A stretch of DNA of 64,000 bases from Omphiscola glabra (lineage: Eukaryota; Mollusca; Gastropoda; Lymnaeidae), in assembly GCA_964017045.1 (NCBI GenBank), contig OZ024794.1:53854608-53918607 (forward strand), written 5' to 3'. The number at the start of each line of letters is the position of its first letter. Positions within the stretch are counted from its first letter, which is position 1. The notes under the pieces were generated by a model. It had not been told where the DNA came from. It saw only the letters and a program-made list of their open reading frames with translations, and ran no database searches. Of this stretch, positions 11,496 through 23,280 are shown in pieces. The position numbers were made by a program, and so were the translations under genes.

Positions 11496-12247
11496 TAGAG
11501 CTCAGTGTCACACCCCACCACCAAGCCCTCATAGTATAAATCTCAGTGTCACCCCCACCACCACCCCTTATAGCCAGAGCTCAGTGTCACCCCAGTCCCA
11601 CCCTTCATAGCCTAGAGCTCAGTGTCATCCCACTACCAACCCCTCCCAGCTTAGAGGTGTCTTCCCACTACCAACCTCTTCAAGCTTAGAGGTGTCATCG
11701 CACTACCAACCTCTTCCAGCTTAGAGGTGTCATCCCACTACCAACCTCTTCAAGCTTAGAGGTGTCATCGCACTACCAACCTCTTCAAGCTTAGAGGTGT
11801 CATCGCACTACCAACCTCTTCCAGCTTAGAGGTGTCATCCCACTACCAACCTCTTCCAGTTTAGAGGTGTCATCGCACTACCAACCTCTTCCAGCTTAGA
11901 GGTGTCATCCCACTACCAACCTCTTCCAGCTTAAAAGTTTCACCCCACTACCAACCTCTTCCAGCTTAGAGGTGTCATCCCACTACCAACCTCTTCCAGC
12001 TTAAAAGTTTCACCCCACTACCAACCTCTTCCAGCTTAAAAGTTTCACCCCACTACCAACCTCTTCCAGCTTAAAAGTTTCACCCCACTACCAACCTCTT
12101 CCAGCTTAAAAGTTTCACCCCACTACCAAGCCCTTCCAGCTTAAAAGTTTCACCCCACTACCAACCTCTTCCAGCTTAAAAGTTTCACCCCACTACCAAC
12201 CTCTTCCAGCTTAAAAGTTTCACCCCACTACCAACTCCTTCCAGCTT
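11496..12247. repeat. 35-bp minisatellite with two subfamily blocks
   Basis: About 20 copies of a 35-bp unit beginning cactaccaacctcttccagc. Copies up to about 11925 carry ttagaggtgtcatc. From about 12000 onward copies carry ttaaaagtttcacc, with the two types mixed once in between. The left edge (11496-11640) is degenerate. The split suggests two separate expansion events. Confidence 0.93.
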
Positions 12248-12660
12248 ACGTTTGTTTATTTTATTTATTTAGCTTACTCCAGCCGACCGTATTCTTTTCT
12301 TGTGTGGGTTTTGTTTTTATCATGTGGTCTTGTTTATGACAGTTTCTATCACATGGTTTGGTATATGACACAGTTTCGTAATACACATTTTCTTTGGTCT
12401 CTGTAAGTATAATCTTGACTTCATTAAATCATATCTGTGCAGAGTTCAACCTATACTTTTCTAAGTGAACCCGCACCCACCACCCCACAAATAAAAGTAA
12501 GCCAGCAAGGCTCTTTTTTCCCTCTCCTTACTTGTGTACATTGGTATATTTGAAAGTGCGTACTGTATATGTTTCAATGTTTGTAATACAAACTGAGGCT
12601 AAGACTGGGTTATTTTTCAAACATGGTAAATGCCAGATATTTGTTGGAAAACCTGAAAAA

Positions 12661-12720
12661 GGGAACGCAACAAAATAACCAACCTGTCTGCAGGAAGCCT
12701 TCATCAGCGGACAAACAACG
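12661..12720. mobile_element. Penelope-like element terminal fragment
   Basis: The segment gcaacaaaataaccaacctg followed by tctgcaggaagccttcatca matches in layout the inverted termini of the Penelope-like element at 49675-53016 (gcaacaaaacaacgaacgtg then ttggcaagaagccttcttca). On the minus strand it contains an exact CTGATGA heptamer (12707-12701) followed by AAGGC. I see no associated coding region, so it is probably a solo fragment. Confidence 0.5.
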
Positions 12721-12798
12721 GTAAAAATAACAGAATTAATATTAATTTTTTAAAAATAGCACTTAGCTGAATAGCAGTATCCAAGAGGGCAGTTAAAG

Positions 12799-12995
12799 CA
12801 AGGGTTCTCAACCTGTGGGTCGCGACACCATGGGGGGTCGAACGACCCTTTCTCAGGGGTCACCTAAGACCAACGGGAAACACATATATTCTACAGTTAT
12901 GAAGGAGAAACGAAAATAATTTAATGGTTGGGGGTCACCACAATATGAGGAACTGTATTAAAGGGTCGCGGCATTAGGAAGGTTGAGAACCACTG
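12799..12995. mobile_element. hAT-type MITE, family A, copy 2
   Basis: A 197-bp element from CAAGGGTTCTCAACC to GGTTGAGAACCACTG. The flanks AGTTAAAG (12791-12798) and AGCTAAAG (12996-13003) form an 8-bp target duplication with one mismatch. The interior contains the family's gggtcgcgac and attaaagggtcgcggcatta segments. Confidence 0.92.
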
Positions 12996-13044
12996 AGCTA
13001 AAGAATTATTGTGAATGCTGGCGCGGCGTCATACAAGTTTTCAT

Positions 13045-13240
13045 TTTAAGCGGGGGGGGGGGGGCGCGGGGATAGGATTGGAAAATGCTGGTGGGGGGTA
13101 GGACTGGAACATGTTGGTGGGGGGGGTAGGATTGGAACATGTTCGCGGGGGGGGGGCGGTAGGATTGGAAAATGTTGGCGGGAGTGGGGGGGTAGGATTG
13201 GAAAATGTTTTGGAACATGTTGGTGGGGGGGGGGGCATAC
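13045..13240. repeat. G-rich tandem repeat of about 30-40 bp, 5 copies
   Basis: Copies of gtaggattggaacatgttgg are separated by G runs of 6-12 bases. The clustered G runs on one strand could form G-quadruplexes. Pro-rich frames on the minus strand are artefacts. Confidence 0.85.
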
Positions 13241-13458
13241 ATTAGGTGAGAAGTAAGCTTGCTTTGGAACATTGCACATATAAAAACAGTGCTATCTCAC
13301 ACCCGCGTGCGTCACACAAAGAACCGCCAGTCTTTTAAATTATCTCAGGTTATACAGACGTCCTTTGCCTCTTTATCACTCAATACCAAAATAATGCTCA
13401 GTGGATCTCAAGTTCTTGTTGTTGCGGTTTTCCCGATTTTTATGCTAATTTTGCTATA

Positions 13459-13620
13459 GGTCACCCACTGATCCACTCAGACGAAGTCTTAAATAGAATT
13501 GTTCCAGTTGGTCACCTTATTATCCACACAGACTAAGTTTTAAATAGAATTGTTCCAGATAGTTACCCAGTTATCCATTCAGACGATGTCTTAAATATAA
13601 TTGTTCCACTTTGTCACCAA
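13459..13620. repeat. 54-bp tandem repeat, 3 diverged copies
   Basis: Three copies share gtcttaaatagaattgttcc and a tcaccc...atccac block, with several substitutions between copies. Confidence 0.8.
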
Positions 13621-13639
13621 AACTCAAGTACTTCCACTC

Positions 13640-13940
13640 TGTGATCGCCCATTCTGCCAGCTACTACTCTTTAGATGACCACTCTATGATTTCCCATTCT
13701 GCCGGCCACCATGCTTTATTTACCACTGTGTGATTGCCCATTCTGCCAGCCACCACGCTTTGTATCACCACTCTGTGATTGCCCATTCCGCCAGCCACCA
13801 CGCTTGTATCACCACTCTGTAATTGCCTATTCTGCCAGCCACCACGCTTGTATCATCACCCTGTGATTGCCTATTCAGCCAGCCACCACGCTTGTATCAC
13901 CACTCTGTGATTGCCTATTCAGCCAGCCACCACGTATTGT
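13640..13940. repeat. about 44-bp minisatellite, 6-7 copies
   Basis: The unit contains cactctgtgattgcccattc and gccagccaccacgcttgtat. The first two copies are the most diverged. Confidence 0.87.
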
Positions 13941-15340
13941 ATTTTCACTCCTTTTCAGTGTCGACATGTTGCTTGCCTGTAGTGTCGTACCTGGGTGGCA
14001 CTTTGGGATTTATATAGCGGCCTAACAAATAATCAATGTGTGTTTTTCGGCGCACTTTTGGGAGTTTGCTCCCGGCTAGCACTTAGTGAAATTACGCCAC
14101 TGCCCCCACCCCCTCCTCCCCACATACACATATTTTCCTGCAAATTATCCAAATTATTATTTACTTTGAGTTAGAGACAACATTATGTTGAGGAATTGTA
14201 CTTTTTTTTTTTGGAGAAACCATATGACCACGGTATTGTGTTGTGATCAGTTTCTGGTTGTTGGTCACGTGATTTACGGTTTGTTTTGGAGATTCTTCTT
14301 TGCTTGGAGTTACTTATAGGCTCACTTCAAGGGTTTCTCGTTAGGGTGACTGGTTGGGGTCACGTGATATCACAGTTCCACTTTCAACTATACACACGCC
14401 CTTCCTGGCACTTGAGTGGAAGACTATTTGTGTTTGGCGTGTTTCTCAACGAGATTGTGTTACATCAGACCCCGCCCTACCCCGCCCTTCAAGCTGTGAA
14501 TGATATTTTTTTAATGAAAACGTCTCAGGACTGCCCCCTCCCGCCCTACCTCGCCCCCTCCCCAATACACACCACACTGTCAAATTCAAAACCCAGCTGT
14601 AAGAATTTTGCATTGATATTCCTTTTATGAATAATATTGACGTAGGAAGAAGTTGGGGGTGGGGGAGCGAATTCGCGACTGCAAATTTAAGCAAGTCACA
14701 TGGTAGGAGAAGAAAAACGGGTGTGGAATGGGGGGGGGGGCACATTGTCTGGGAAGTAGATTCTTACGCCTTTGTTTGGCGTGTGGACGAATCACTAACA
14801 TCTGGTTGACACATTAAACTTGCTTACACAAATGTTATCATTTTAAACATTCTTATTGTTCCTATTCTCTTGTCCCTCTTCCTCTGGTATTTTGTGCATC
14901 GTCGGACATTTTTTGATACACGCTATTTTGGGCTGTGCATAGAATATATAAATGTCAAAGTTTATCACTTCGTAAATCAGACTAGTAAATAAAATTAGAA
15001 GTATTTATTTCATATTTCTATTCCATGTGCGCATTACATATTCATATTTTGTGTTCCTTTGTTAAATAATTTTTCTGAAACAAGCAAAATATGTCCATGA
15101 ATTAATGTGCACCTCTATAATACTCGTTATTTATAAACACGCTAAATTGACGGAATGGTTATCAAACTCTTTAAGTTTCCTGAAGCTCTTAAATTTTAAA
15201 CCTTTTGAAGAAATGAATCAAAGCAACATTTCTTTTTTTTTTTTAATGAAGCCGAAGGTGTTGTTCCCATCCGTCTGCTACCTAACCATCCACCAGGTTG
15301 CAGTCGTTGCCAGTGTCTTCCCATCTAACCATCCACCAGG
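13941..15340. other. non-coding stretch, nothing recognised
   Basis: Mostly unique AT-rich sequence with short C- or G-rich runs. A 43-bp direct duplication (ctaaccatccaccaggttgc plus flanks) occurs at about 15280-15362. No gene could be supported. Confidence 0.5.
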
Positions 15341-15751
15341 TTGCGGCCGTTGCCAGTGTCTCCCCGGGACTTGACGCGAGTCTTTCCGTCTGTCTTTCTT
15401 CCAGAGAAAACGGATCAATTCAGAAATGTATTCTTCAAAAATGATGGTCTCCTTGAAAATGAATTTCCGTTTGGCGCCACAGATATCAGCATATTTATGA
15501 GCCGAGCCAAAATAATTTTGCTCGCGTATCAAAGTATCTATCGGATTGAGAGAAATAGACTGCGTTTTTATGAATATTCATTGTCACTTAATATCCGTTC
15601 TCTACATTTAACATGGACAGAAAAGTCCTTGGATATTCTAATATGTCAAAACGACTTTACGGGAATAAGAAATGTACTATTACTAGTTTGGGTGTTTTGG
15701 TTCAGAAATGTAGTGTGTAATAACCTTGGAATCAAATGGCTGCATACGTAA
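15341..15751 (+). CDS. unrecognised open frame of about 136 codons
   Basis: This is the longest non-repetitive open frame in the first 39 kb. It contains a good splice-acceptor-like sequence (tctttcttccag near 15392-15403), so a downstream exon running to the stop at 15749-15751 is conceivable. The translation is rich in Phe, Ile, Leu and Arg and shows no family signature, signal peptide or repeat. It may be a chance frame in AT-rich DNA or a fragment of a decayed element. I do not assign a function. Confidence 0.2.
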   Translation: MRPLPVSPRDLTRVFPSVFLPEKTDQFRNVFFKNDGLLENEFPFGATDISIFMSRAKIILLAYQSIYRIERNRLRFYEYSLSLNIRSLHLTWTEKSLDILICQNDFTGIRNVLLLVWVFWFRNVVCNNLGIKWLHT

Positions 15752-16639
15752 AACTGGAGTCCGGCGCATTGATCATCAAATTTATATCTCAACTTCTTGC
15801 AAGTAATATAAAAATAACAGATGAAGGGAGATAATTGGATTGTTTACTTGATAATAGCTTTGCGGAGAGGACTTAAGCTGTTTCCTGTTGCCGAAGATAA
15901 ATACAAAGCGAAATTGAATTCAATTTTGTTTTAAATTTTTTTTTTTTTTTACATTTACTGTTTACTAAAAAATTCAGCGTCCTTCGACATCCATCCCAGC
16001 TTTCATATTTTTTTAATAATCTGCGCATGTCTAACGCAGGCACCGAGTTGATGTTCTTACACGCCAGACTTCCTACCAGATAAAATAAATAAAAGAGCTC
16101 CATTCACTCAACCCTGGTTATCTCTCGCGCAAGCGACCAGCGCCACCTGTCTAACCCCAACGTCCGAAAAAAATGAGTAAACGCTTCATTCACAGACAAT
16201 TACAGTTCCATGGGTTGACCCCGGCGTACACCCGAATTCCACCTTGGGTCGGTAAGCCACCATGACAAGCGTACGAGTTTAGCGTGGACCAAGGCGTCTG
16301 CTGGTACGGTGCAGGAATTCAGAACGGCGTTTGTAGCACAATCCTGGAGGTATTTATCGAGTGCTATAGGTTTCACACTGAAAGTATTTATCCGATAGGC
16401 ACTGTGAGCTCCAAAGGATGTCCTAGTTGGTTTTATTGTAGGATGGTTACAAAAAGCTATTAAAAAAAAAGATGATATCCCTTGTCATTCATGCCAACCC
16501 CCGGGGGTAGAATGTTGCCCTAATGAAAAACTTCTTATCTTGTAGAATTTCTTTTATTCTAGTGGATTTTTCCCCGGATGGTAAAACATTTTCTATTTAA
16601 TATATTTAAAGCATGTCATTGTGTGCACAATCGCTTATG
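15752..16639. other. non-coding stretch, nothing recognised
   Basis: Unique sequence with poly-T near 15938-15951 and no supportable coding feature on either strand. Confidence 0.5.
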
Positions 16640-17790
16640 CAGGTCATAGGATCCCCCAGTCTGATAGGATCCCCCACTCTGATAGGATCCCCCACTCTGA
16701 TAGGATCCCCCACTCAGATAGGATCCCCCACTCTGATAGGATCCCCCACTCTGATAGGATCACCCACTCTGATAGGATCCCCCACTCTGATAGGATCCCC
16801 CACTCTGATAGGATCCCCCACTCTGATAGGATCCCCCACTCTGATAGGATCCCCCACTCTGATAGGATCCCCCACTCTGATAGGATCACCCACTCTGATA
16901 GGATCCCCCACTCTGATAGGATCCCCCACTCAGATATATCCCCCACTCTGATAGGATCCCCCACATAGGATCCCCCACTCTGATAGGATCCCCCACTCTG
17001 ATAGGATCCCCCACTCTGATAGGATCACCCACTCTGATAGGATCCCCCACTCTGATAGGATCCCCCACTCTGATAGGATCCCCCACTCTGATAGGATCCC
17101 CCACTCTGATAGGATCACCCACTCTGATAGGATCCCCCACTCTGATAGGATCCCCCACTCTGATAGGATCACCCACTCTGATAGGATCACCCACTCTGAT
17201 AGGATCCCCCACTCTGATAGGATCCCCCACTCTGATAGGATCCCCCACTCTGATAGGATCCCCCACTCTGATAGGATCCCCCACTCTGATAGGATCCCCC
17301 ACTCAGATATATCCCCCACTCTGATAGGATCCCCCACATAGGATCCCCCACTCTGATAGGATCCCCCACTCTGATAGGATCACCCACTCTGATAGGATCC
17401 CCCACTCTGATAGGATCCCCCACTCTGATAGGATCCCCCACTCTGATAGGATCCCCCACTCTGATAGGATCACCCACTCTGATAGGATCCCCCACTCTGA
17501 TAGGATCCCCCACTCTGATAGGATCACCCACTCTGATAGGATCACCCACTCTGATAGGATCCCCCACTCTGATAGGATCCCCCACTCTGATAGGATCCCC
17601 CACTCTGATAGGATCCCCCACTCTGATAGGATCACCCACTCTGATAGGATCCCCCACTCTGATAGGATCCCCCACTCTGATAGGATCCCCCACTCTGATA
17701 GGATCCCCCACATAGGATCCCCCACTCTGATAGGATCCCCCACATAGGATCCCCACACGTATAGGATCCCCCACATAGGATCCCCCACTC
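16640..17790. repeat. 18-bp tandem array containing GGATCC
   Basis: Roughly 60 copies of tctgataggatcccccac. Most units contain GGATCC, and a recurrent ggatcaccc variant destroys it. A distinctive set of irregular units (cagatatatcccccac followed by cacataggatcccccac) occurs at about 16931 and again at 17303, a 372-bp offset, which shows a block duplication. The right edge has several cacatagga short units. Confidence 0.95.
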
Positions 17791-17849
17791 TTGAGGCTTC
17801 AATGCGCTTAAAACTTAGAAACGTACCAGCTACGGAATATGTTTGTAAT

Positions 17850-18165
17850 GGTCGGACACTTTGATCGGACACTTTGGTCGGACACTTTGGTCGGACACTT
17901 TGGTCGGACACTTTGGTCGGACACTTTGGTCGGACACATTGGTCGAAAAACTTTGGTCGAAAAACTTTGGTCGGACACTTTGGTCGGACACTTTGGTCGG
18001 ACACTTTGGTCGGACACTTTGGTCGGACGCTTTGGTCGGCCACTTTGGTCGGACACTTTGGTCGGACACATTGGTCGGACACTTTGGTCGGACACTTTGG
18101 TCAGACAATGTCATGGGAAACTGTCGTTGGACACTGGTCGAACACTTTGATCGGACACTGTGGCT
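17850..18165. repeat. 13-bp tandem array
   Basis: About 22 copies of cggacactttggt. Variants (cgaaaaactttggt, cggacacattggt) sit mainly near 17935-17965. The repetitive 13-residue frames on both strands are artefacts of the period. Confidence 0.93.
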
Positions 18166-18724
18166 CTGTTTCAAGACAACATTTGAGGATGATACGGTCA
18201 TGTTACAAGAAAATGAGTAACATGAGCCATGCCTATTACAGCAACTGTTCTGCAAGTAGTCGCTTACTCTGGTTGTTGTCTAAGATTGTCGACTGGTACA
18301 GGTAACGAGGCATGCAAGAAGTACAGCTGTCCGGGTCGGTAGTTGTTTACGACACGCCTGGCAGGTAGGTAGTCGTATAGCTTCACAGACGGGTATTTTT
18401 AGGACGGTAGTATTCGAGGTGGTCAATTAGCTTGTAATGCCTCTGTAACGTTAAGATACTCGCCTTTGACATCAAATACATGAGTCAGATTCATACACTT
18501 TTGGGGAGTAGGATGTTACTCTTTCAGGGGAGTTAAATTCATACACTTCCGGCTGGAGTCGGAACCAAATTGACTATTTATCCCACCAGATGGAAAACAT
18601 TTATTGGATTGTCTTGTATTACTGTGAGAATCCATCAAAATATTCTAGAAATAACTTGATTTAACTGGTCATGGGTGAACAGTTATATTTAATTGGTAAA
18701 CACCAGATCGAATCTAGTCTTAGA

Positions 18725-18825
18725 AATGCCATAACAGAGACTATAGTCTCAGAGATACCATCACACAGACAATAGTCCCAGGGATATCATCACACAGATT
18801 AAAGTCTCAGAGATATCCCCAGAGA
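18725..18825. repeat. about 40-bp tandem repeat, 3 diverged copies
   Basis: Three diverged copies share the layout atagtctcagagatatcatc followed by acacaga. Confidence 0.65.
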
Positions 18826-18887
18826 GAGCCAGAGACTTTGATCTCTATCTATCTCTGTAAACAATACAGGCTGCCGGCATCAGCCTT

Positions 18888-18966
18888 TAAATATGCACAC
18901 TGCATTAATCAATAAATATGCACACTGCATTAATCAATAAATATGCACACTGCATTAATCAATAAG
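18888..18966. repeat. 25-bp tandem repeat, 3 copies
   Basis: Three near-perfect copies of aatatgcacactgcattaat plus caata. Confidence 0.92.
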
Positions 18967-20888
18967 AAAACGTCTATACTCTATCTATAAACAGATGACC
19001 TTCTTACACCAAACCTCTTTAAATCACATCCTGTTATTTTCTTATGACCCCGTTTTTTATTAACATTTACAGAACCTATAAATAGTCAAACTTCTCATAG
19101 GCAAAAACAATTGTTTCAAATATTTAAAGTATTCTAAACAAAAGTCTTCTTTAAAAAATTCTTCTTAAACTGTGTTCTTCTTATAAAAGTCTTCTTAAAA
19201 TGTCTTCTATAAAAGTCCTCTTAAAAACGATATTCTTATAAAAGTATTCTTATAAACTAGAATATATGACCCGATGTTATCGGGATAATAATGCTAGGTC
19301 CTTTGCGATAATTTCTACCTTTTATTGCAAAAACTCATCAGAATTCCTAACTTTAAAAAGAAGTATGTAATGATATTTACGTTTCTAACATCATTAAGTT
19401 TTGAGAAGTGTTTATCTGCTATATATTATACGCCTACCCTACTCCCTTTCCCGCACCTAAACTACATTTCTCCCTCTAAAAATGACCTTAAATTACCAAA
19501 TCTAAATTATCACTAATTATATCATTATTGTCACTAAAGAAGTTAATTGAGGGACGATTTCTGGGCTATAGAAATATTTTAGATGTCATGAGTTTTTAAA
19601 TTGTTAAATGTTTGGCCTACCTTACCCTTTTTCAGGCCCTTAAACTACATTTTTTTGTTCTAAAAGTTGTGAAAACATAATCTTAAATTTATAACAAAAA
19701 CTCTTTATATGATATAAATATATTTTATATTAATTGAATTTGATATATTGATATCGTCTTAAAAATTAAAACAAACTTTTGCCTTGTTTTTTTTTTTCAT
19801 TACACATTATCAGACAATCGTAAAACAAAGAATTCTTTTATCTAAAGAAGAATCCCACAACCGCTTTTTACGTCTATAACAGACTTGAGTGTCTATAACA
19901 GACTTGAGTGTCTTTTTTTTTAAGTTGTTAATCTCATAAATATACACACCAACTATACTTTTCGCAAAGTAAAAACAAAAAAAATATGTTAAATTTTCCA
20001 AGAGAACAAATTATAACCCATCTCCATTTTTCAAAATTAAATTTTCAAGTGTGTAAAATGATTGGGTTTTGATATTCATGCGGTAAACTTATGTAAATAT
20101 AGCCACGTTTGTTTTGTTAACGCCATTGATTTTCTTTAATGGGTAAACATACGTTAATGTGTAAAAAGAGAATGTACAATTTCTCTTTTCACAAATGTAA
20201 CACCATAGTATCTAAATACATTGTCATCAACGTAAAAATGTACACAACCCATTGCCTACCCCGGCTATGCATGAACCTAAGCAAGTTAATTCTTTATCAA
20301 ATTCATTCCTTTATTCTGAGGCGTATCTAGTGCTGCCTGGGGCTTGGCCAAAATGAAAGTATCGACCAACCCCCACCCCCCTCGCCCCCAGATTTTAATA
20401 AAAGGAAAAAAAATCTTCCACCAGTTTGTAGTCCCATCCATACGCTATCACACATTTTTTGCACTTCATATGGTTTGTTCTTATTAGGATGAGCGATAAG
20501 TGCATTAGTGAATGTTATTTGGCTATGGAGTTTCGCTGCACTGATTGATTAAACGGAATTTCTTATTAAAAGTATATTTATAGGTTAAGTTTTTTTACGT
20601 TATAAGTTAAATAAAAGTATATTTTTGTAATTTAAAAAAGTAAAAACCTTATTAAATGTTAAAAATACAAAGCTAACATTATTTGTGTTTTATTAACAAT
20701 TTAAAAAGCAATCAATTATATGAATTAATTAAAAGCGGATACATACTAATTTTAAAGCATTTAAATTTATTCGATTTCTAGAGACTAAAACAAAATAACT
20801 GACTGTTTTTAAGAATCCGAAACATATTTAAATCTTTTCGTTTCTTTAGCGTTACAGTCAGCATAGCCCATTCTTTATATATATATAT

Positions 20889-20919
<31 letters not shown>

Positions 20920-21650
20920 CTTCTTAAAAGTCTTCTTATAAAAGTCTTCTTTTAAAAAGTATTCTTTAAAAAAAAGTCTTCATATAAAAGTAATCTTATA
21001 AAGAAATCGATATTATTTAAATAAAATATGTATATTTATATTATATTGGTGACTTTTTCTTATTGGGGGTGGGGGGGTGTCCCATCCATTGTATGTCTGG
21101 CTCTGTCATATCCTCATTTCTTATCTCTATTCCTACTTTAAGAATCTCCAAGACGCCAACTATCACATTATTCTGAGAGTTTTACTTCGTCTCTCTGAGT
21201 TGTCTTGAAACAAAGCAGATGTTGCGGAGGGAAAGACGGGAACCGGTTGTGTAACTGAATTCTAGTTGGGGGTTGGTTGTTAAGCAGAATTCATGTGTGT
21301 GGTTAATTGGACAATTAACGAGGCGAGTCCTTGATGAAGACAATGCATGCTAGGGACTTTCTGCCACAGTTGTGTACATGAAGAGGAACACATTAGAAAG
21401 CTGAGGATGGAGACAGTATGGAAGGGGATTGATAAAAAAAAAATAGTTAGTATGGAAGGGGTGAGCATTTGTGGATATTATGATATAGTGAGAGTGTAGG
21501 AGGGAGCAAAGGTGAATACGTTTAATGTAGAGTGTATGATAGGAGTGAGACTCTATAATTTGTATAATACTGTTCTCCCCTCCACCCCCTCCAATGGGGC
21601 GGGAGATTTTCTTTCCTGAATTCGCCTCAGTGAACAAGGGTGTTACGCTA
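18967..21650. other. AT-rich non-coding stretch bracketed by related repeats
   Basis: The segment is very AT-rich. Degenerate tcttcttataaaag-type repeats occur at 19141-19260 and again at 20918-20998, with a (TA)n run at about 20876-20911. No coding feature is supportable in between. Confidence 0.55.
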
Positions 21651-21654
21651 TATA

Positions 21655-22542
21655 TATATAGGGAGAGAGAGGGGGAGAGAGAGAGGGGATGGAGGGAGGG
21701 AGATACCGAGAGGGAGAGAGAGAGGGGGAGAGAGAGAGGGGAGGGATGGAGGGAGATACCGAGAGGGAGAGAGAGATGGGATGGAGGGAGATACCGAGAG
21801 GGAGAGAGAGTGGGGAGAGAGAGAGAGAGTGGAGAGAGAGAGAGAGGGGATGGTGGGAGGGAGGGAGAAACCGAGAGGGAGAGAGGGGGGAGAGAGAGAG
21901 GGGCGAGAGAGAGAGGGGAGGGAGGGAGATACCGACAGGGAGAGAGAGAGAGGGGGAGGTAGGGAGATACCGACAGGGAGATAGAGAGAGGGGAGGGAGA
22001 TACCAACAGGGAGATAGAGAGGGGGAGAGAGAGGGGGGATAGAGAGGGGAGAGAGAGGGGGAGAGAGAGAGAGGGGGAGAGAGAGAGGGGGGAGAGAGAG
22101 ATGGGGAGAGAGGGAGATACCGAGAGGGAGAGGGGGAGAGAGAGATGGGGAGAGAGGGAGATACCGAGAGGGAGAGGGGGAGAGAGAGAGGGGGAGAGAG
22201 AGAGGGGGGAGACAGAGACAGAGAGGGGGGAGAGAGAGAGGGGAGAGAGAGAGAGGGGAGAGAGAGGGGGAAGAGAGAGAGGGGAGGGAGAGAGAGAGTG
22301 TGAGAGAGAGAGGGGGCCAGATAGAGGGGAGAGAGAGAGGGGAGAGAGAGGGGGGAGAGAGAGAGGTGGAGAGAGATAGGGGAGAGAGAGAGGGGGGAGA
22401 GAAAGAGGGGGGAGAGAGAGATGGGGAGAGAGGGGATTGAGGGAGATACCGAGAGGGAGAGAGAGAGTGGGAGAGAGAGAGGAGGGAGAGAAGGAGAGAC
22501 CGAGAGGGAGAGAGGGATAGGGAGGGAGGTAGAGAGAGAGAT
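21655..22542. repeat. polypurine GA-rich tract of about 890 bp
   Basis: This tract is gagaga/ggggag sequence with interspersed gagataccgagaggga motifs at irregular spacing. The motif recurrence suggests an underlying minisatellite of roughly 40-60 bp. Ser/Pro/Leu-rich and Arg/Glu-rich frames on the two strands are artefacts. Confidence 0.92.
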
Positions 22543-22987
22543 GGAAAAGGCAACTACTGTCCAGTTCGAATGTTCCATATATTTTCTTGACATAAAAAAT
22601 GGATATTTTTAAAATGGATTATTTCAAAATGTTCCTGTCTTGTTTTAAGACAGCTGTCAGGAATTCTAAGACCCCTGCACAACACAGACATTTAAAAAAA
22701 AAAAAATCATGTTTGGGAAATCTTAATGATTTGTTTATCCGAAAATTCCATTTTCTGTTTGTGCTTTTCCCCGGCTTGTGGTTTATTTAGTTTCCAAGTT
22801 TGTTTGTTTCCCTGGCTGCTTGCATGACCGCCATACGATGTTCCATCAATAAAAAACATCTCTATCTGGGGGAAACTAGTTAGTGAAATAGTTGTGAATA
22901 TACAGCTGGAAATAGTGCAGTGAAACATCCATGTATAGGAAAGTGGTGACTAAAAATGTAGCTGTGCAATTTACGCTCGAGTATTTT

Positions 22988-23280
22988 CCACTACGCCAGC
23001 TCCATCCATGCCATCCCTGGGGCGCTACAACCCACCAAGGGCTTTGGCCTGCCTCAGTACGTCCTTCCACTCAGACTTAACTAATACTTTTCTTTTCCAT
23101 GCGTGGATTCCCAGCTGTTGTAGATCTTTTTCCCCACCATCCATCCATCCATGTAAGCCTAGGTCTGCTTTTGAGCCGTTTTCCTCTGGGGTATTGGTGA
23201 TGCACCCTCTTCACTCCTCTGTCATTTGGCCTTCTGTCTAAGTGTCCCTGCCCAGCGTAGACGGCCCTTTTTTCTTTCTG
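22988..23280 (-). pseudogene. LINE reverse-transcriptase C-terminus, decayed
   Basis: Read on the minus strand, two frames joined by a frameshift near the middle give SRPRLTWMDG and then EKDLQQLGIHAW, VKSEWKDVLRQAKAL and a stop at 23025-23027. The pattern RPRxxWxD, then a D-L-x-x-x-G-I-x-x-W block, then a W-R/K-D/x-V-x-R-QA block is the usual C-terminus of many non-LTR retrotransposon polymerases. Only about 90 residues can be traced upstream before similarity is lost. The catalytic domain is absent. It is a different LINE lineage from the one at 4555-5727. Confidence 0.75.

Noticed and set aside
22985..23280. A host gene encoding the WMDG...EWKDV protein
   Set aside because: The sequence matches the generic C-terminus of LINE polymerases and contains a frameshift, so it is a dead retroelement piece.
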